A program made the position numbers and the translations under genes. From contig CALDOC010000589.1 of the NCBI GenBank assembly GCA_937914675.1, positions 1 to 13,352 of the forward strand: a DNA stretch of 13,352 nt, in the 5' to 3' direction. The notes under the pieces are model-generated. The model was not told the DNA's origin, searched no databases, and saw only the letters and a list, made by a program, of their open reading frames with translations. Source of the DNA: an uncultured Sulfurimonas sp. GTDB lineage: Bacteria; Campylobacterota; Campylobacteria; Campylobacterales; Sulfurimonadaceae. Positions 1 through 6,827 of this stretch are shown here, one piece after another. Numbering within the stretch: the stretch's first letter is position 1; each line of letters begins with the position of its first letter.

Positions 1-111
1 AGACTTTATTATGATGATGATTTAAATTACAATTTTTGTTGTGCTGAATGGTTACGAAAATTTAACGAAGCAACAGCTACTGTCAAAAAAAGAAACCTCA
101 AAACAAGATGA
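1..111 (+). CDS. 3' end of a coding frame cut by the window edge, probably the upstream part of the next gene
   Basis: The first reading frame is open from base 1 and ends at TGA 109-111. It gives 36 residues beginning RLYYDDDLNYNFCCAEWLRK, with normal coding composition. It overlaps the next frame by about 70 bases. If one A of the seven-A run at 85-91 is skipped, this frame joins smoothly into the next one (reading NEATATVKK, then ETSKQDDYSELDK). I therefore infer that both are pieces of one signalling protein split by a frameshift. The alternative is a separate upstream gene that overlaps its neighbour. The piece is too short to assign to a family. Confidence 0.4.
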   Translation, partial: RLYYDDDLNYNFCCAEWLRKFNEATATVKKRNLKTR

Positions 112-760
112 TTACTCAGAATTAGATAAAACTATAGATAAGATATACACCGCGTCTCAAGACAAAGAAATTTTAATGATTCTATTTGAGCTAGTGTTTT
201 TAATTAAAGACTATAAGAAGATTCCAAATTCTCTTGAAGAGAGCATTAAAAACTCGAAAATTGTTTCTTCGTTATTAAATTCATTTAGCTTGGAATATCA
301 TAAAACGAGCGATAATGACAAATACGTTATTGAAGATTTTGTGGGAAAAATCAAAGAACGGTACAAACCTATTTTAAAATCTACAAAGAATCAATTAAAA
401 ATTGAGATGCAAGCTAATATGCCAAAATCACTAATATTTAATGCTAGAGCTGTTGAAAGTATCGTAAGTCGTTTGTTAATAAAAGCTACGCAGTTTATGA
501 CAATGAATGAATTCATTTATCTGACAGTGAGTTTTATAGATAAACAGTTAATAATAGATTTGAAATTCAATATTCAGAAAGAGAATAAAATAACGAATAT
601 TTTTCAATCAAGCAAAGATGTACTTTGTAATAGCAGTCAATTGTCTTATCAATTTAACATGAAAATTTTACAGGCCCATGATGGAGAGATTAAAACAAGT
701 TTCACAAAAGATAAATACAATTTTATATTAAAAATACCGGCGATTATTATTAAAATATAA
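41..760 (+). CDS. Degenerate histidine-kinase-like ATPase domain protein, 5' end uncertain
   Basis: The open frame encodes 239 residues. Residues about 96-235 follow the layout of a histidine kinase ATPase (HATPase_c) domain. A segment like the one before the N box lies at 96-136, an N-box-like helix at 137-152, a beta strand pair near 159-176, and a C-terminal stretch at 200-235 resembling the usual final helix and hairpin (QAHDGEIKTS near 211-220). Key residues are missing: the N-box Asn is Lys148 within LLIKATQF, and no glycine-rich ATP lid is visible. It is probably unable to bind ATP normally and may act as a signalling scaffold or regulator; that role is inferred. The GTG at 41 has no Shine-Dalgarno sequence, and the next ATG is at 176. 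The true N-terminus probably lies in the frame ending at 111, making this a frameshifted gene. Confidence 0.5.
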   Translation: MLNGYENLTKQQLLSKKETSKQDDYSELDKTIDKIYTASQDKEILMILFELVFLIKDYKKIPNSLEESIKNSKIVSSLLNSFSLEYHKTSDNDKYVIEDFVGKIKERYKPILKSTKNQLKIEMQANMPKSLIFNARAVESIVSRLLIKATQFMTMNEFIYLTVSFIDKQLIIDLKFNIQKENKITNIFQSSKDVLCNSSQLSYQFNMKILQAHDGEIKTSFTKDKYNFILKIPAIIIKI

Positions 761-902
761 GAGCCATGTCCATACTTTTTTCTCTCGTTCCATTTTTTCC
801 CGAGGTGGAATATAATCAGCATCAGTGAAGCGACACATTAGTACATTTAGGGATGCTTTGTCATATTTCAAACCTCATGTTAAGATGGTTCCGCCGTTTG
901 GT
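761..902. other. 142-base gap between converging genes, no gene called
   Basis: This gap separates the plus-strand kinase-like gene from the end of ribA on the minus strand. I see no strong terminator, tRNA or start codon with a ribosome binding site. One plus-strand frame is open for 30 codons (816-905), stops at 906-908 and overlaps the last codon of ribA. It has no convincing start and could be a remnant of a decayed gene or chance. Confidence 0.4.
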
Positions 903-1466
903 TTATAGCAAATGCCCCATCTCCTCTCTTTTAACATCTAAATAGTTTTCATTATATTTGTTTGATTGTATTATGATGGGGATTCTTTGGACGATTTCAA
1001 TATCGCTGATAGAGTTTACCTTATCTGGGTTGTTTGTTAAAAGTTTTATTTTATGAATGTTAAAATGGTGTAGTATGGTTGTTACAATTTCATACGTTCT
1101 CTCATCCGCTCGAAAGCCTAATTGATGATTGGCTTCAACCGTGTTTGCCCCTTTGTCTTGAAGGGCGTAGGCGTTTATCTTGTTTAAGAGACCAATGTTA
1201 CGCCCCTCTTGTCTAAGATAGATTACCATTCCATTGCTTTGCTCGGCTAATTTAAGAGCAAACTCGAGTTGGTCGCCACAATCGCACTTTAAACTTCCTA
1301 GCGCGTCGCCAGTTAAACACTCTGAATGAACTCTAACGATGGGGATTTGGTCTAAGTTTTCTTTATATATCACTAAGTGTTCTTTGTTTCCCTCTTTGAA
1401 GGCTTTTACTTTAAAGTCACCAAACTTGGATGGTAAGTTGGCGACTTGAGAAATTGTTATATTCAT
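903..1466 (-). CDS. ribA: GTP cyclohydrolase II
   Basis: The enzyme opens GTP with release of formate and pyrophosphate to give the pyrimidine precursor of riboflavin, the first step of flavin synthesis in the cytosol. The 187-residue product is full length for a stand-alone RibA (about 190-200). The zinc-binding signature SECLTGDALGSLKCDCGDQL (48-67) carries the three expected cysteines at 50, 61 and 63. It is followed by YLRQEGRNIGL and by NHQLGFRADERTYE, both characteristic of the family, and the protein ends in MGHLL. There is no fused RibB (dihydroxybutanone phosphate synthase) domain, so that activity must come from another gene. The ATG at 1464-1466 has only a weak ribosome binding site. 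A good extended -10 lies upstream at 1508-1516. It is divergent from hemB, with 75 bases between the starts. Confidence 0.95.
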   Translation of the reverse strand: MNITISQVANLPSKFGDFKVKAFKEGNKEHLVIYKENLDQIPIVRVHSECLTGDALGSLKCDCGDQLEFALKLAEQSNGMVIYLRQEGRNIGLLNKINAYALQDKGANTVEANHQLGFRADERTYEIVTTILHHFNIHKIKLLTNNPDKVNSISDIEIVQRIPIIIQSNKYNENYLDVKREEMGHLL

Positions 1467-1507
1467 TAATTTAATCTTTAAAAGGGTAAAATGTTTTCTT
1501 AAAAATG

Positions 1508-1516
1508 ATTATATCA
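1508..1516 (-). promoter_or_regulatory. Extended -10 promoter element of ribA
   Basis: On the minus strand this reads TGATATAAT, a perfect extended -10, with the predicted transcript start about 35 bases before the ribA ATG. The same nine bases occur upstream of trpS at 5747-5755. No clear -35 is visible. Confidence 0.5.
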
Positions 1517-1541
1517 AAAATGATAAAAAAAAAGGTTTAAT

Positions 1542-2516
1542 ATGTTCCAAAGATTTCGTAGAACTCGTTTGAATAAGCGTCTTCGCGCGCTAGTAAGAGA
1601 GACAAAGGTAAACGTAGAGGATTTTATCTACCCGCTTTTTATAAGAAGCGGTTCTGGAATTAAAACGGAGGTCGCTTCCATGCCAGGCGTTTTCCAGATG
1701 AGTCTTGATGAAGCCATTAAAGAGTGTGAGGAGTTAAAAACTCTTGGCATATACGCCATAATACTCTTTGGAATTCCTGACGTTAAAGATTCGATTGGTT
1801 CTGACGCTTTGTGTGAACATGGGATCATATCTTCCGCCGTTAAGGGGATTAAAAAAGCTCATCCGGATATGTTTGTAGTGACTGATCTTTGCTTTTGCGA
1901 GTACACGGACCATGGACATTGCGGTATTATAGATGAGACGCAAGAGACTGTAGACAATGACGCCACGTTAGATATTTCTGGCCAGCAAGCCATCATCCAT
2001 GCTAAAGCTGGAGCTGACATGATCGCGCCATCTGGCATGATGGACGGAATTATTGAAACTTTGAGAAACGCGCTTGATGGAGCGGGGTTTGAGAACCTGC
2101 CTATCATGAGTTATTCAACAAAGTTCGCCTCTGGATATTATGGACCTTTTCGTGACGTTGCGGAATCAACTCCTAGTTTTGGAGACCGCGCTTCGTACCA
2201 AATGGATCCCGCCAATAGAAGAGAGGCAATCGCCGAGAGCGTAAGCGATGAGGAGCAAGGAGCGGACATACTTATGGTAAAGCCCGCTCTGGCTTATCTT
2301 GATTTGGTTCGGGAGATAAAAGACGCGACGCGTCTTCCTTTGGCTGTTTACAACGTAAGCGGCGAGTACGCCATGCTTAAATTTGCCGGTATGAACAACT
2401 TGATTGATTATGATAGAGTCGTCATGGAGACTATGCTAGCGTTTAAACGCGCTGGAGCGGACATAATTATCTCATATCATGCAAAAGAAGTTGCAAAAAT
2501 GTTAAATAATAGATAA
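1542..2516 (+). CDS. hemB: Delta-aminolevulinic acid dehydratase (porphobilinogen synthase)
   Basis: HemB joins two 5-aminolevulinate molecules into porphobilinogen in the heme pathway. The 324-residue product is full length. It has the zinc-type metal site DLCFCEYTDHGHCG with cysteines 117, 119 and 127, so this is a zinc enzyme rather than the magnesium-only type. The two Schiff-base lysines are Lys194 (in SYSTKFASGYYGPFRDV) and Lys247 (in ADILMVKPALAYLD). AAAGG at 1531-1535 lies 6 bases before the ATG, which supports this start. It is divergent from ribA and followed after 52 bases by argF on the same strand. It fits with hemJ and the pentaheme cytochrome gene elsewhere in the window. Confidence 0.97.
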   Translation: MFQRFRRTRLNKRLRALVRETKVNVEDFIYPLFIRSGSGIKTEVASMPGVFQMSLDEAIKECEELKTLGIYAIILFGIPDVKDSIGSDALCEHGIISSAVKGIKKAHPDMFVVTDLCFCEYTDHGHCGIIDETQETVDNDATLDISGQQAIIHAKAGADMIAPSGMMDGIIETLRNALDGAGFENLPIMSYSTKFASGYYGPFRDVAESTPSFGDRASYQMDPANRREAIAESVSDEEQGADILMVKPALAYLDLVREIKDATRLPLAVYNVSGEYAMLKFAGMNNLIDYDRVVMETMLAFKRAGADIIISYHAKEVAKMLNNR

Positions 2517-2568
2517 TTTAAAGAAAACTATATTAAAATATATAACAATTGATTTTTAGGAATATACA

Positions 2569-3492
2569 TTGAGACATTTTTTAACGCTTAACGATTTTAC
2601 AAAAGAAGAAATTTTAGAAATAATAGATATTGGCTTAGAAATAAAAAAAGATTTAAAAGCCGGTATTTATAAACAAGAACTAAAAAATCAGACCTTGGCT
2701 ATGATATTTGAAAAAAGTTCAACGAGAACGAGAGTTAGTTTTGAAACTGGAATGTTTCAGCTCGGTGGTCACGCTCTTTTTTTAAGCAATCGTGACATTC
2801 ATTTGGGTCGTGGCGAGCCGGTAAAAGACACTTCTCGCGTGATTTCGAGCATGTGCGACATGGTCATGATAAGAACGTTTGAACATAGCATGATAGAAGA
2901 GTTCGCTAAATATTCAAAGGTTCCCGTCATTAACGGTTTGACCGATTCTTATCATCCCGTGCAACTTTTAGCGGATTATATGACAATGGTTGAGTATGGA
3001 GTAAGTGAAAACGCGATCGTAGCCTATGTAGGCGATGGAAACAATATGACTCACTCGTGGCTGATGTTAGCGGCGAAGATGGGGTTCGACCTTAGAATCG
3101 CCACTCCAAGAGGCTATGAAGTCGACTCGAAAGTTTTAGAAAACGCGCTTAAACTGGCAAAAATAAGTGGAGCTTCGATAACCGTTATGAACGATCCAAA
3201 AGAAGCTATCAAAGACGCTACGATTGTCACAACCGATACTTGGGCTTCAATGGGTCAAGAGGATGAAAAAGAGCAACGAATTAAAGCTTTCAAAGGCTTT
3301 ATGGTGGATGATTTGATGATGTGTTTGGCAAAAAAAGACGCTAAATTTTTGCATTGTCTGCCAGCTTATCGTGAACAAGAAGTGAGTGAATCGGTTTTAG
3401 AAAAACATGCTGAGATCGTTTTTAATGAAGCGGAAAATAGACTGCACGCTCAAAAAGGTCTTATGGTTTGGTTAGATAAAAAAAGAGGATAG
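2569..3492 (+). CDS. argF: Ornithine carbamoyltransferase
   Basis: ArgF makes citrulline from ornithine and carbamoyl phosphate in arginine synthesis. The 307-residue product has the carbamoyl-phosphate loop STRTR (51-55), HPVQLLAD (129-136), the ornithine-site segment DTWASMGQE (223-231) and the HCLPAYR motif (262-268, with Cys263). HCLP separates this enzyme from aspartate carbamoyltransferase. The start is TTG at 2569, supported by AGGA at 2558-2561 with a 7-base spacer; homologues also typically begin MRHFL or similar. It lies 52 bases after hemB and 3 bases before the cytochrome gene, whose ribosome binding site lies in the last argF codons. That arrangement points to a shared transcript. 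Confidence 0.95.
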   Translation: MRHFLTLNDFTKEEILEIIDIGLEIKKDLKAGIYKQELKNQTLAMIFEKSSTRTRVSFETGMFQLGGHALFLSNRDIHLGRGEPVKDTSRVISSMCDMVMIRTFEHSMIEEFAKYSKVPVINGLTDSYHPVQLLADYMTMVEYGVSENAIVAYVGDGNNMTHSWLMLAAKMGFDLRIATPRGYEVDSKVLENALKLAKISGASITVMNDPKEAIKDATIVTTDTWASMGQEDEKEQRIKAFKGFMVDDLMMCLAKKDAKFLHCLPAYREQEVSESVLEKHAEIVFNEAENRLHAQKGLMVWLDKKRG

Positions 3493-3495
3493 TCT

Positions 3496-4695
3496 ATGAG
3501 ATATGTTTTATTGCTTTTAATAAGTCTGAATTTTGCGTACGGGGCAAAGGTAGTTGAAGTAGGTGAGCGATTTGAAGATTCAAAAAAATGCAAGTCTTGT
3601 CATCTTCGCGTAGTTAATGAGTGGGAAGAGTCTTGGCATTCAAAAAGTCATTATGAAAATGATGAGTATTTTAAAGCGAGTATAGATTACGTCAGTCAAA
3701 AAACGCGCAAAAGTTTGAATGGGGTAAAAGTTCAATGCGCGACTTGTCATAACTCTCGCATATCCGTAACAAGTACAGGCTCTGATTATGAAATAGCCTC
3801 AATAATGGGACTCGCTAAAGGCTCAAAAGTTGATAAAGCGGTTAATAGTGATAATATTAGCGAGGGCGTTAATTGTGTCGTTTGTCATAATATAGACAAA
3901 ATTCACAATGAGTATGATGATAGTAAACTAGGGATAAATAGAGTGGAGTGGACAGAGTCGGGAGCGATGACTGGACCATATAAAGACGCTTTTTCCCCTT
4001 ATCATAAAACGATTAGCCACGAATTTATGAATGAAAAACCTAATGATTTGTGTTTCGTTTGTCATGCGAACGATAGAAGCGTGAAAGGTTTAGTATTTAG
4101 CGACATGAAAAATGAGTATCAAGATGAGAAAAAATCATGCGTCGAATGCCACATGGGACCACAACGCAAAGGCATTGCCGCCAGCTATAGAACTAATGAA
4201 GGAAAAACCGTTGAGAGAATGGTTAGAAGTCATGGTTTCGCGGGAGCGCATATTGATTCACTATGGAAGGGCGCTTTAAAGCTAGAGCTTTCTCAAAAAG
4301 ACGATAACGTGTTAATAGAGATAAGCAATCCACAAGCGCATAATATTCCTAGTGGATTTGGCTCCCGTGAAATAGTCGTCGACGTTGTTTCCAAAAATGG
4401 CGACGCCGTGTTGGAAACAAAGAGCATTTCCTTGACGAGATATTACACTCGAAGAAATGGGAAGCCCACCATCGCTCATTTGGCGGAGGAAGAAAGTAAA
4501 GATCTTAGCATACCAGCTAACGGTAAAAAGATTTTGAAGGTTCCAACTCTTCATGGTACGACTGCCGTAGAAGTCACTCTATCTTATCGTTTAGTGAATG
4601 ACGAGGTTATTTCTCTTCTTAAACTAAAAGATTTAATTTGGTCAGAAAAAAAGTATATCGCGAAAGAGAGTTTAAAAGTAAAGTCGTCTTTTTGA
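3496..4695 (+). CDS. Periplasmic pentaheme cytochrome c, cytochrome c554-like
   Basis: The 399-residue product has a short signal peptide (MRYVLLLLISLNFAYG) and five CXXCH heme-attachment motifs, at 32-36, 81-85, 127-131, 186-190 and 215-219. It should be exported and carry five covalent hemes in the periplasm. The N-terminal pattern of CKSCH followed by W and S-x-H (47-52) resembles the cytochrome c554 family. Many further histidines (48, 52, 137, 170, 175, 246, 252) could be distal heme ligands. After the last heme, residues 250-395 form a heme-free region rich in beta strands, with a conserved-looking NPQAHNIPSG segment (278-287). Electron donor and acceptor cannot be read from the sequence. 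GAGGA in the last argF codons precedes the ATG by 6 bases, so translation is likely coupled to argF. Confidence 0.85.
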   Translation: MRYVLLLLISLNFAYGAKVVEVGERFEDSKKCKSCHLRVVNEWEESWHSKSHYENDEYFKASIDYVSQKTRKSLNGVKVQCATCHNSRISVTSTGSDYEIASIMGLAKGSKVDKAVNSDNISEGVNCVVCHNIDKIHNEYDDSKLGINRVEWTESGAMTGPYKDAFSPYHKTISHEFMNEKPNDLCFVCHANDRSVKGLVFSDMKNEYQDEKKSCVECHMGPQRKGIAASYRTNEGKTVERMVRSHGFAGAHIDSLWKGALKLELSQKDDNVLIEISNPQAHNIPSGFGSREIVVDVVSKNGDAVLETKSISLTRYYTRRNGKPTIAHLAEEESKDLSIPANGKKILKVPTLHGTTAVEVTLSYRLVNDEVISLLKLKDLIWSEKKYIAKESLKVKSSF

Positions 4696-4729
4696 GTAGT
4701 TGATAAACGCTTTGTTTGTAGAGAAGACG

Positions 4730-4756
4730 CTAATTACGTAAAATATACGTAGTTAG
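4730..4756. terminator. Inverted repeat between the convergent cytochrome and trpS genes
   Basis: Arms 4730-4740 (CTAATTACGTA) and 4746-4756 (TACGTAGTTAG) pair over 11 positions with one G-U pair and a 5-base loop. The right arm contains the trpS stop codon. There is no strong T-tract on either side, so termination is plausible from position but not proven. Confidence 0.45.
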
Positions 4757-5718
4757 TATCTTACTCCCGTGGCGTTTCTAATCAGTTCCATCATGGGGGC
4801 CGCGCTTTCTTTTGCGCGATTCGCACCCATGTTTAAAATAGTTCTAACATCGTCTTGATGTTTTTCGTAGTACTCTTTTTTAGCTCTAAATTCTCGAAAA
4901 TATTCCCACATAACTTCCGCAAGATACATTTTAAAGTGACCATGACCTTCTCCTCCTTTGGTATATCTGTTTTGAAGTTGGGTCAAGTCGTGATCGTCTA
5001 AAAATAGTTTTGCCATGTTGTAAACGTTGCATCCCTCAAACTCTTTTGAATCTTCCAAGGCGACGTTTTGCGTCACGATTTTTTTGATTGTTTTAAGTTG
5101 CGCTTTTTCTTCACCAAATATATTGACGGTATTGCCATAACTTTTGGACATTTTTTGTCCGTCAGTCCCTGGCACGGTTGCAACGTTTTCTACTGTTTTG
5201 AATTCTGGTATTTTTAGTATGTCCCCGTATTCATTGTTAAACTTCAGAGCGATGTCGCGAGCGATTTCAACATGCTGAATTTGGTCTTTTCCCACTGGAA
5301 CGACGTCTGGGGAGTAGAGTAGTATGTCAGCGGCCATAAGAACGGGATAGGAGAAGAGCGAGTGATTCGCCGATATGCCTTTGGCCGTCTTGTCTTTGTA
5401 ACTGTGAGCGCGTTCAAGAAGACCCATTGGAGTGAAGGCGGAGAGTATCCAGTAAAGCTCTAAAACCTCTTTTACGTCTGATTGAACCCAAAAAGTTGAT
5501 TTGTCCGGGTCAATTCCAAGCGCTAAAAAATCCGTTGCCGTTTGCATCGTAAGTTTTGCTAGTTTTTCCCCTCCATTCCCACTGCTCATGGCATGATAGT
5601 TCGCTATAAAAGCAAAGGTTTCACTTTTTTCTTGAGCGTCTACCATCTGTTTTATGGAACCAAAATAGTTCCCAATATGTAAGTCGCCTGAGGGCTGAAT
5701 GCCCGTTAATACTCTCAT
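4753..5718 (-). CDS. trpS: Tryptophanyl-tRNA synthetase
   Basis: This class I aminoacyl-tRNA synthetase charges tRNA-Trp. The 321-residue product is the normal bacterial length. The HIGH-type signature is HIGN at 14-17 within GIQPSGDLHIGNYFG, and the KMSKS loop is intact at 189-193 (DGQKMSKSYGN). Between them lie PVLMAADILLY (125-135) and GKDQIQHVEIARDIA (143-157), both typical of TrpRS and involved in substrate binding. The ATG at 5716-5718 is preceded by AGGA (5728-5731) at 9 bases. Its promoter is probably the extended -10 at 5747-5755. The gene converges on the cytochrome gene and diverges from the hibernation-factor gene. Confidence 0.96.
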   Translation of the reverse strand: MRVLTGIQPSGDLHIGNYFGSIKQMVDAQEKSETFAFIANYHAMSSGNGGEKLAKLTMQTATDFLALGIDPDKSTFWVQSDVKEVLELYWILSAFTPMGLLERAHSYKDKTAKGISANHSLFSYPVLMAADILLYSPDVVPVGKDQIQHVEIARDIALKFNNEYGDILKIPEFKTVENVATVPGTDGQKMSKSYGNTVNIFGEEKAQLKTIKKIVTQNVALEDSKEFEGCNVYNMAKLFLDDHDLTQLQNRYTKGGEGHGHFKMYLAEVMWEYFREFRAKKEYYEKHQDDVRTILNMGANRAKESAAPMMELIRNATGVRY

Positions 5719-5740
5719 TGTCTAAAATCCTAAATTTTTT

Positions 5741-5757
5741 ATTGATATTATATCAAT
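5741..5757. promoter_or_regulatory. 17-base perfect palindrome over the trpS -10 box
   Basis: ATTGATAT-T-ATATCAAT is a perfect palindrome with 8-bp arms and one central base. On the minus strand it contains the extended -10 TGATATAAT (5747-5755) serving trpS. It lies between trpS and the divergent hibernation-factor gene. It could be an operator or simply an AT-rich promoter that happens to be symmetric. Confidence 0.5.
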
Positions 5758-5823
5758 TTCAGCTTTATTTAGTTACCATATTGCATTAACAAGAGGTAGT
5801 AAACTCTTTATAAAGGATTTATC

Positions 5824-6153
5824 ATGAACTTACAAATACGTTCGAAAGACGTTACGTTAACAGATGCGACGAGAGCCCATATTGGTTCGGCAATTGAAGC
5901 GTTTAAGAAATTCTCACTTGACATTACAGCTGTAAATTGCACAATAGCCACAGAAAAAAAAGGCGTGACGGTTGAGTTTGACATTCACATCGCTCATGCG
6001 CAACCAGTTGTAATTTCTCAAAGTGACGACGCGTTGGACGCCGCAATTGATTTGTCAATTGATAGAGCTTCAAAAGCGCTTCGTCGTCTCCATGATAAAG
6101 TGATTTCTCACCAAGCTCAAAGCGTAAAAGATTTAGAAACGCTTGAAGCGTAG
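5824..6153 (+). CDS. Ribosome hibernation promoting factor, short form (HPF/YfiA family)
   Basis: The 109-residue product matches the small HPF/YfiA family, which binds the small ribosomal subunit at the decoding centre and holds ribosomes inactive or dimerised under starvation. It opens with the usual MNLQIRSKDVTLTDATRAHI, followed by a helix (about 16-30), three beta strands (about 35-66) and a second helix (70-97) containing ALDAAIDLSIDRASKALRRL. It lacks the C-terminal dimerisation domain of long HPF (about 180 residues or more), so it is the short type. AAAGGA at 5812-5817 is 6 bases before the ATG. It appears to be a single-gene unit ending at the hairpin 6161-6184. RaiA and Hpf cannot be told apart with confidence here. 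Confidence 0.88.
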   Translation: MNLQIRSKDVTLTDATRAHIGSAIEAFKKFSLDITAVNCTIATEKKGVTVEFDIHIAHAQPVVISQSDDALDAAIDLSIDRASKALRRLHDKVISHQAQSVKDLETLEA

Positions 6154-6160
6154 TAAAACA

Positions 6161-6184
6161 TATACGCCTTCTTTAGGGCGTATA
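6161..6184 (+). terminator. Probable terminator after the hibernation-factor gene
   Basis: Arms TATACGCC (6161-6168) and GGCGTATA (6177-6184) form a perfect 8-bp stem with an 8-base loop, 8 bases after the stop codon. The tail is pyrimidine-rich (CTCTCTCTCC) rather than a pure T-tract. The right arm runs into TATACT (6181-6186), a possible -10 for the next gene. Confidence 0.55.
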
Positions 6185-6186
6185 CT
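6181..6186 (+). promoter_or_regulatory. Possible -10 box for the beta-barrel gene and hemJ
   Basis: TATACT lies 27 bases before the TTG start at 6214, in the arm of the preceding terminator. The position would give a leader of about 20 bases. No -35 is seen, so support is modest. Confidence 0.3.
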
Positions 6187-6213
6187 CTCTCTCCTCCCTT
6201 TTGGGGTTATTTC

Positions 6214-6816
6214 TTGAAATTTATTTTATTATTCATTCTCTTTTTTACTGTGTTTGTCTATGCCGATGAGATCTACTCAGCTCGTTTAGCTTATGGTAAA
6301 GCCTCTAGCAATGATTTAGGCAATATAATATCTGGTGATCTAGGCTCTCACCCGAAAGATTTAACGGCATTGGCCGTTGACGCTGGATACTTATGGAAAA
6401 AAAATATTTTAAATTTGCCGATAGACGTTTATTTAAAAGGCGGAGTTTCTTATTTTAACGAAGACGCTCATGACGACGTTTATGAAGCTTTAATTTATAT
6501 AAAAGCCTTTTATAATATAGATTTTCTTGACAATAGGATTAGAATTGGTTTTGGTGAGGGTGGATCCTATGTTAGCCGCGTTCTTGAAACGGAACATGAC
6601 GAAGCGGCGGACAAAAATGACAACACCTCAAATTATTTGAATTATTTAGACATAAGCATGGATTTTGATTTTGGAAAACTTCTAAATTATAAGCAAATGC
6701 AAGGAACCTACGTCGGTGTTCTTTTGAAGCATCGTTCTGGAATATCTGGTCTCATTAATGACGTTAAACATGGTGGTTCGAATTACAACTGCGTTTATTT
6801 GGAAAAAAACTTTTAA
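6214..6816 (+). CDS. Outer-membrane beta-barrel protein, weakly PagL-like
   Basis: The 200-residue product has a clear signal peptide (MKFILLFILFFTVFVYA, cleavage after about residue 17). The mature part alternates polar and hydrophobic residues and ends in a terminal phenylalanine (YLEKNF), the usual outer-membrane insertion signal. Residues 172-190 (KHRSGISG, then HGGSN) recall the His-x-Ser region of lipid A deacylase (PagL/acyloxyacyl hydrolase-like) barrels. H173, S175 and H186 are therefore candidates for function, but this is a weak similarity from memory and the enzyme activity is not established. It starts with TTG at 6214, preceded only by a poor GGGG ribosome binding site. hemJ follows after 11 bases, with its ribosome binding site touching this stop codon, so the two form an operon. 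Confidence 0.6.
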   Translation: MKFILLFILFFTVFVYADEIYSARLAYGKASSNDLGNIISGDLGSHPKDLTALAVDAGYLWKKNILNLPIDVYLKGGVSYFNEDAHDDVYEALIYIKAFYNIDFLDNRIRIGFGEGGSYVSRVLETEHDEAADKNDNTSNYLNYLDISMDFDFGKLLNYKQMQGTYVGVLLKHRSGISGLINDVKHGGSNYNCVYLEKNF

Positions 6817-6827
6817 AGGATATAAGT

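Noticed and set aside
1501..1524. Direct repeat AAAAATGAT (1501-1509 and 1516-1524) before hemB
   Set aside because: It is nine bases of low-complexity AT-rich sequence in a promoter, as expected by chance.
1628..2107. Minus-strand open frames inside hemB
   Set aside because: They are antisense shadows of a clearly conserved gene, with no start signals or recognisable motifs.
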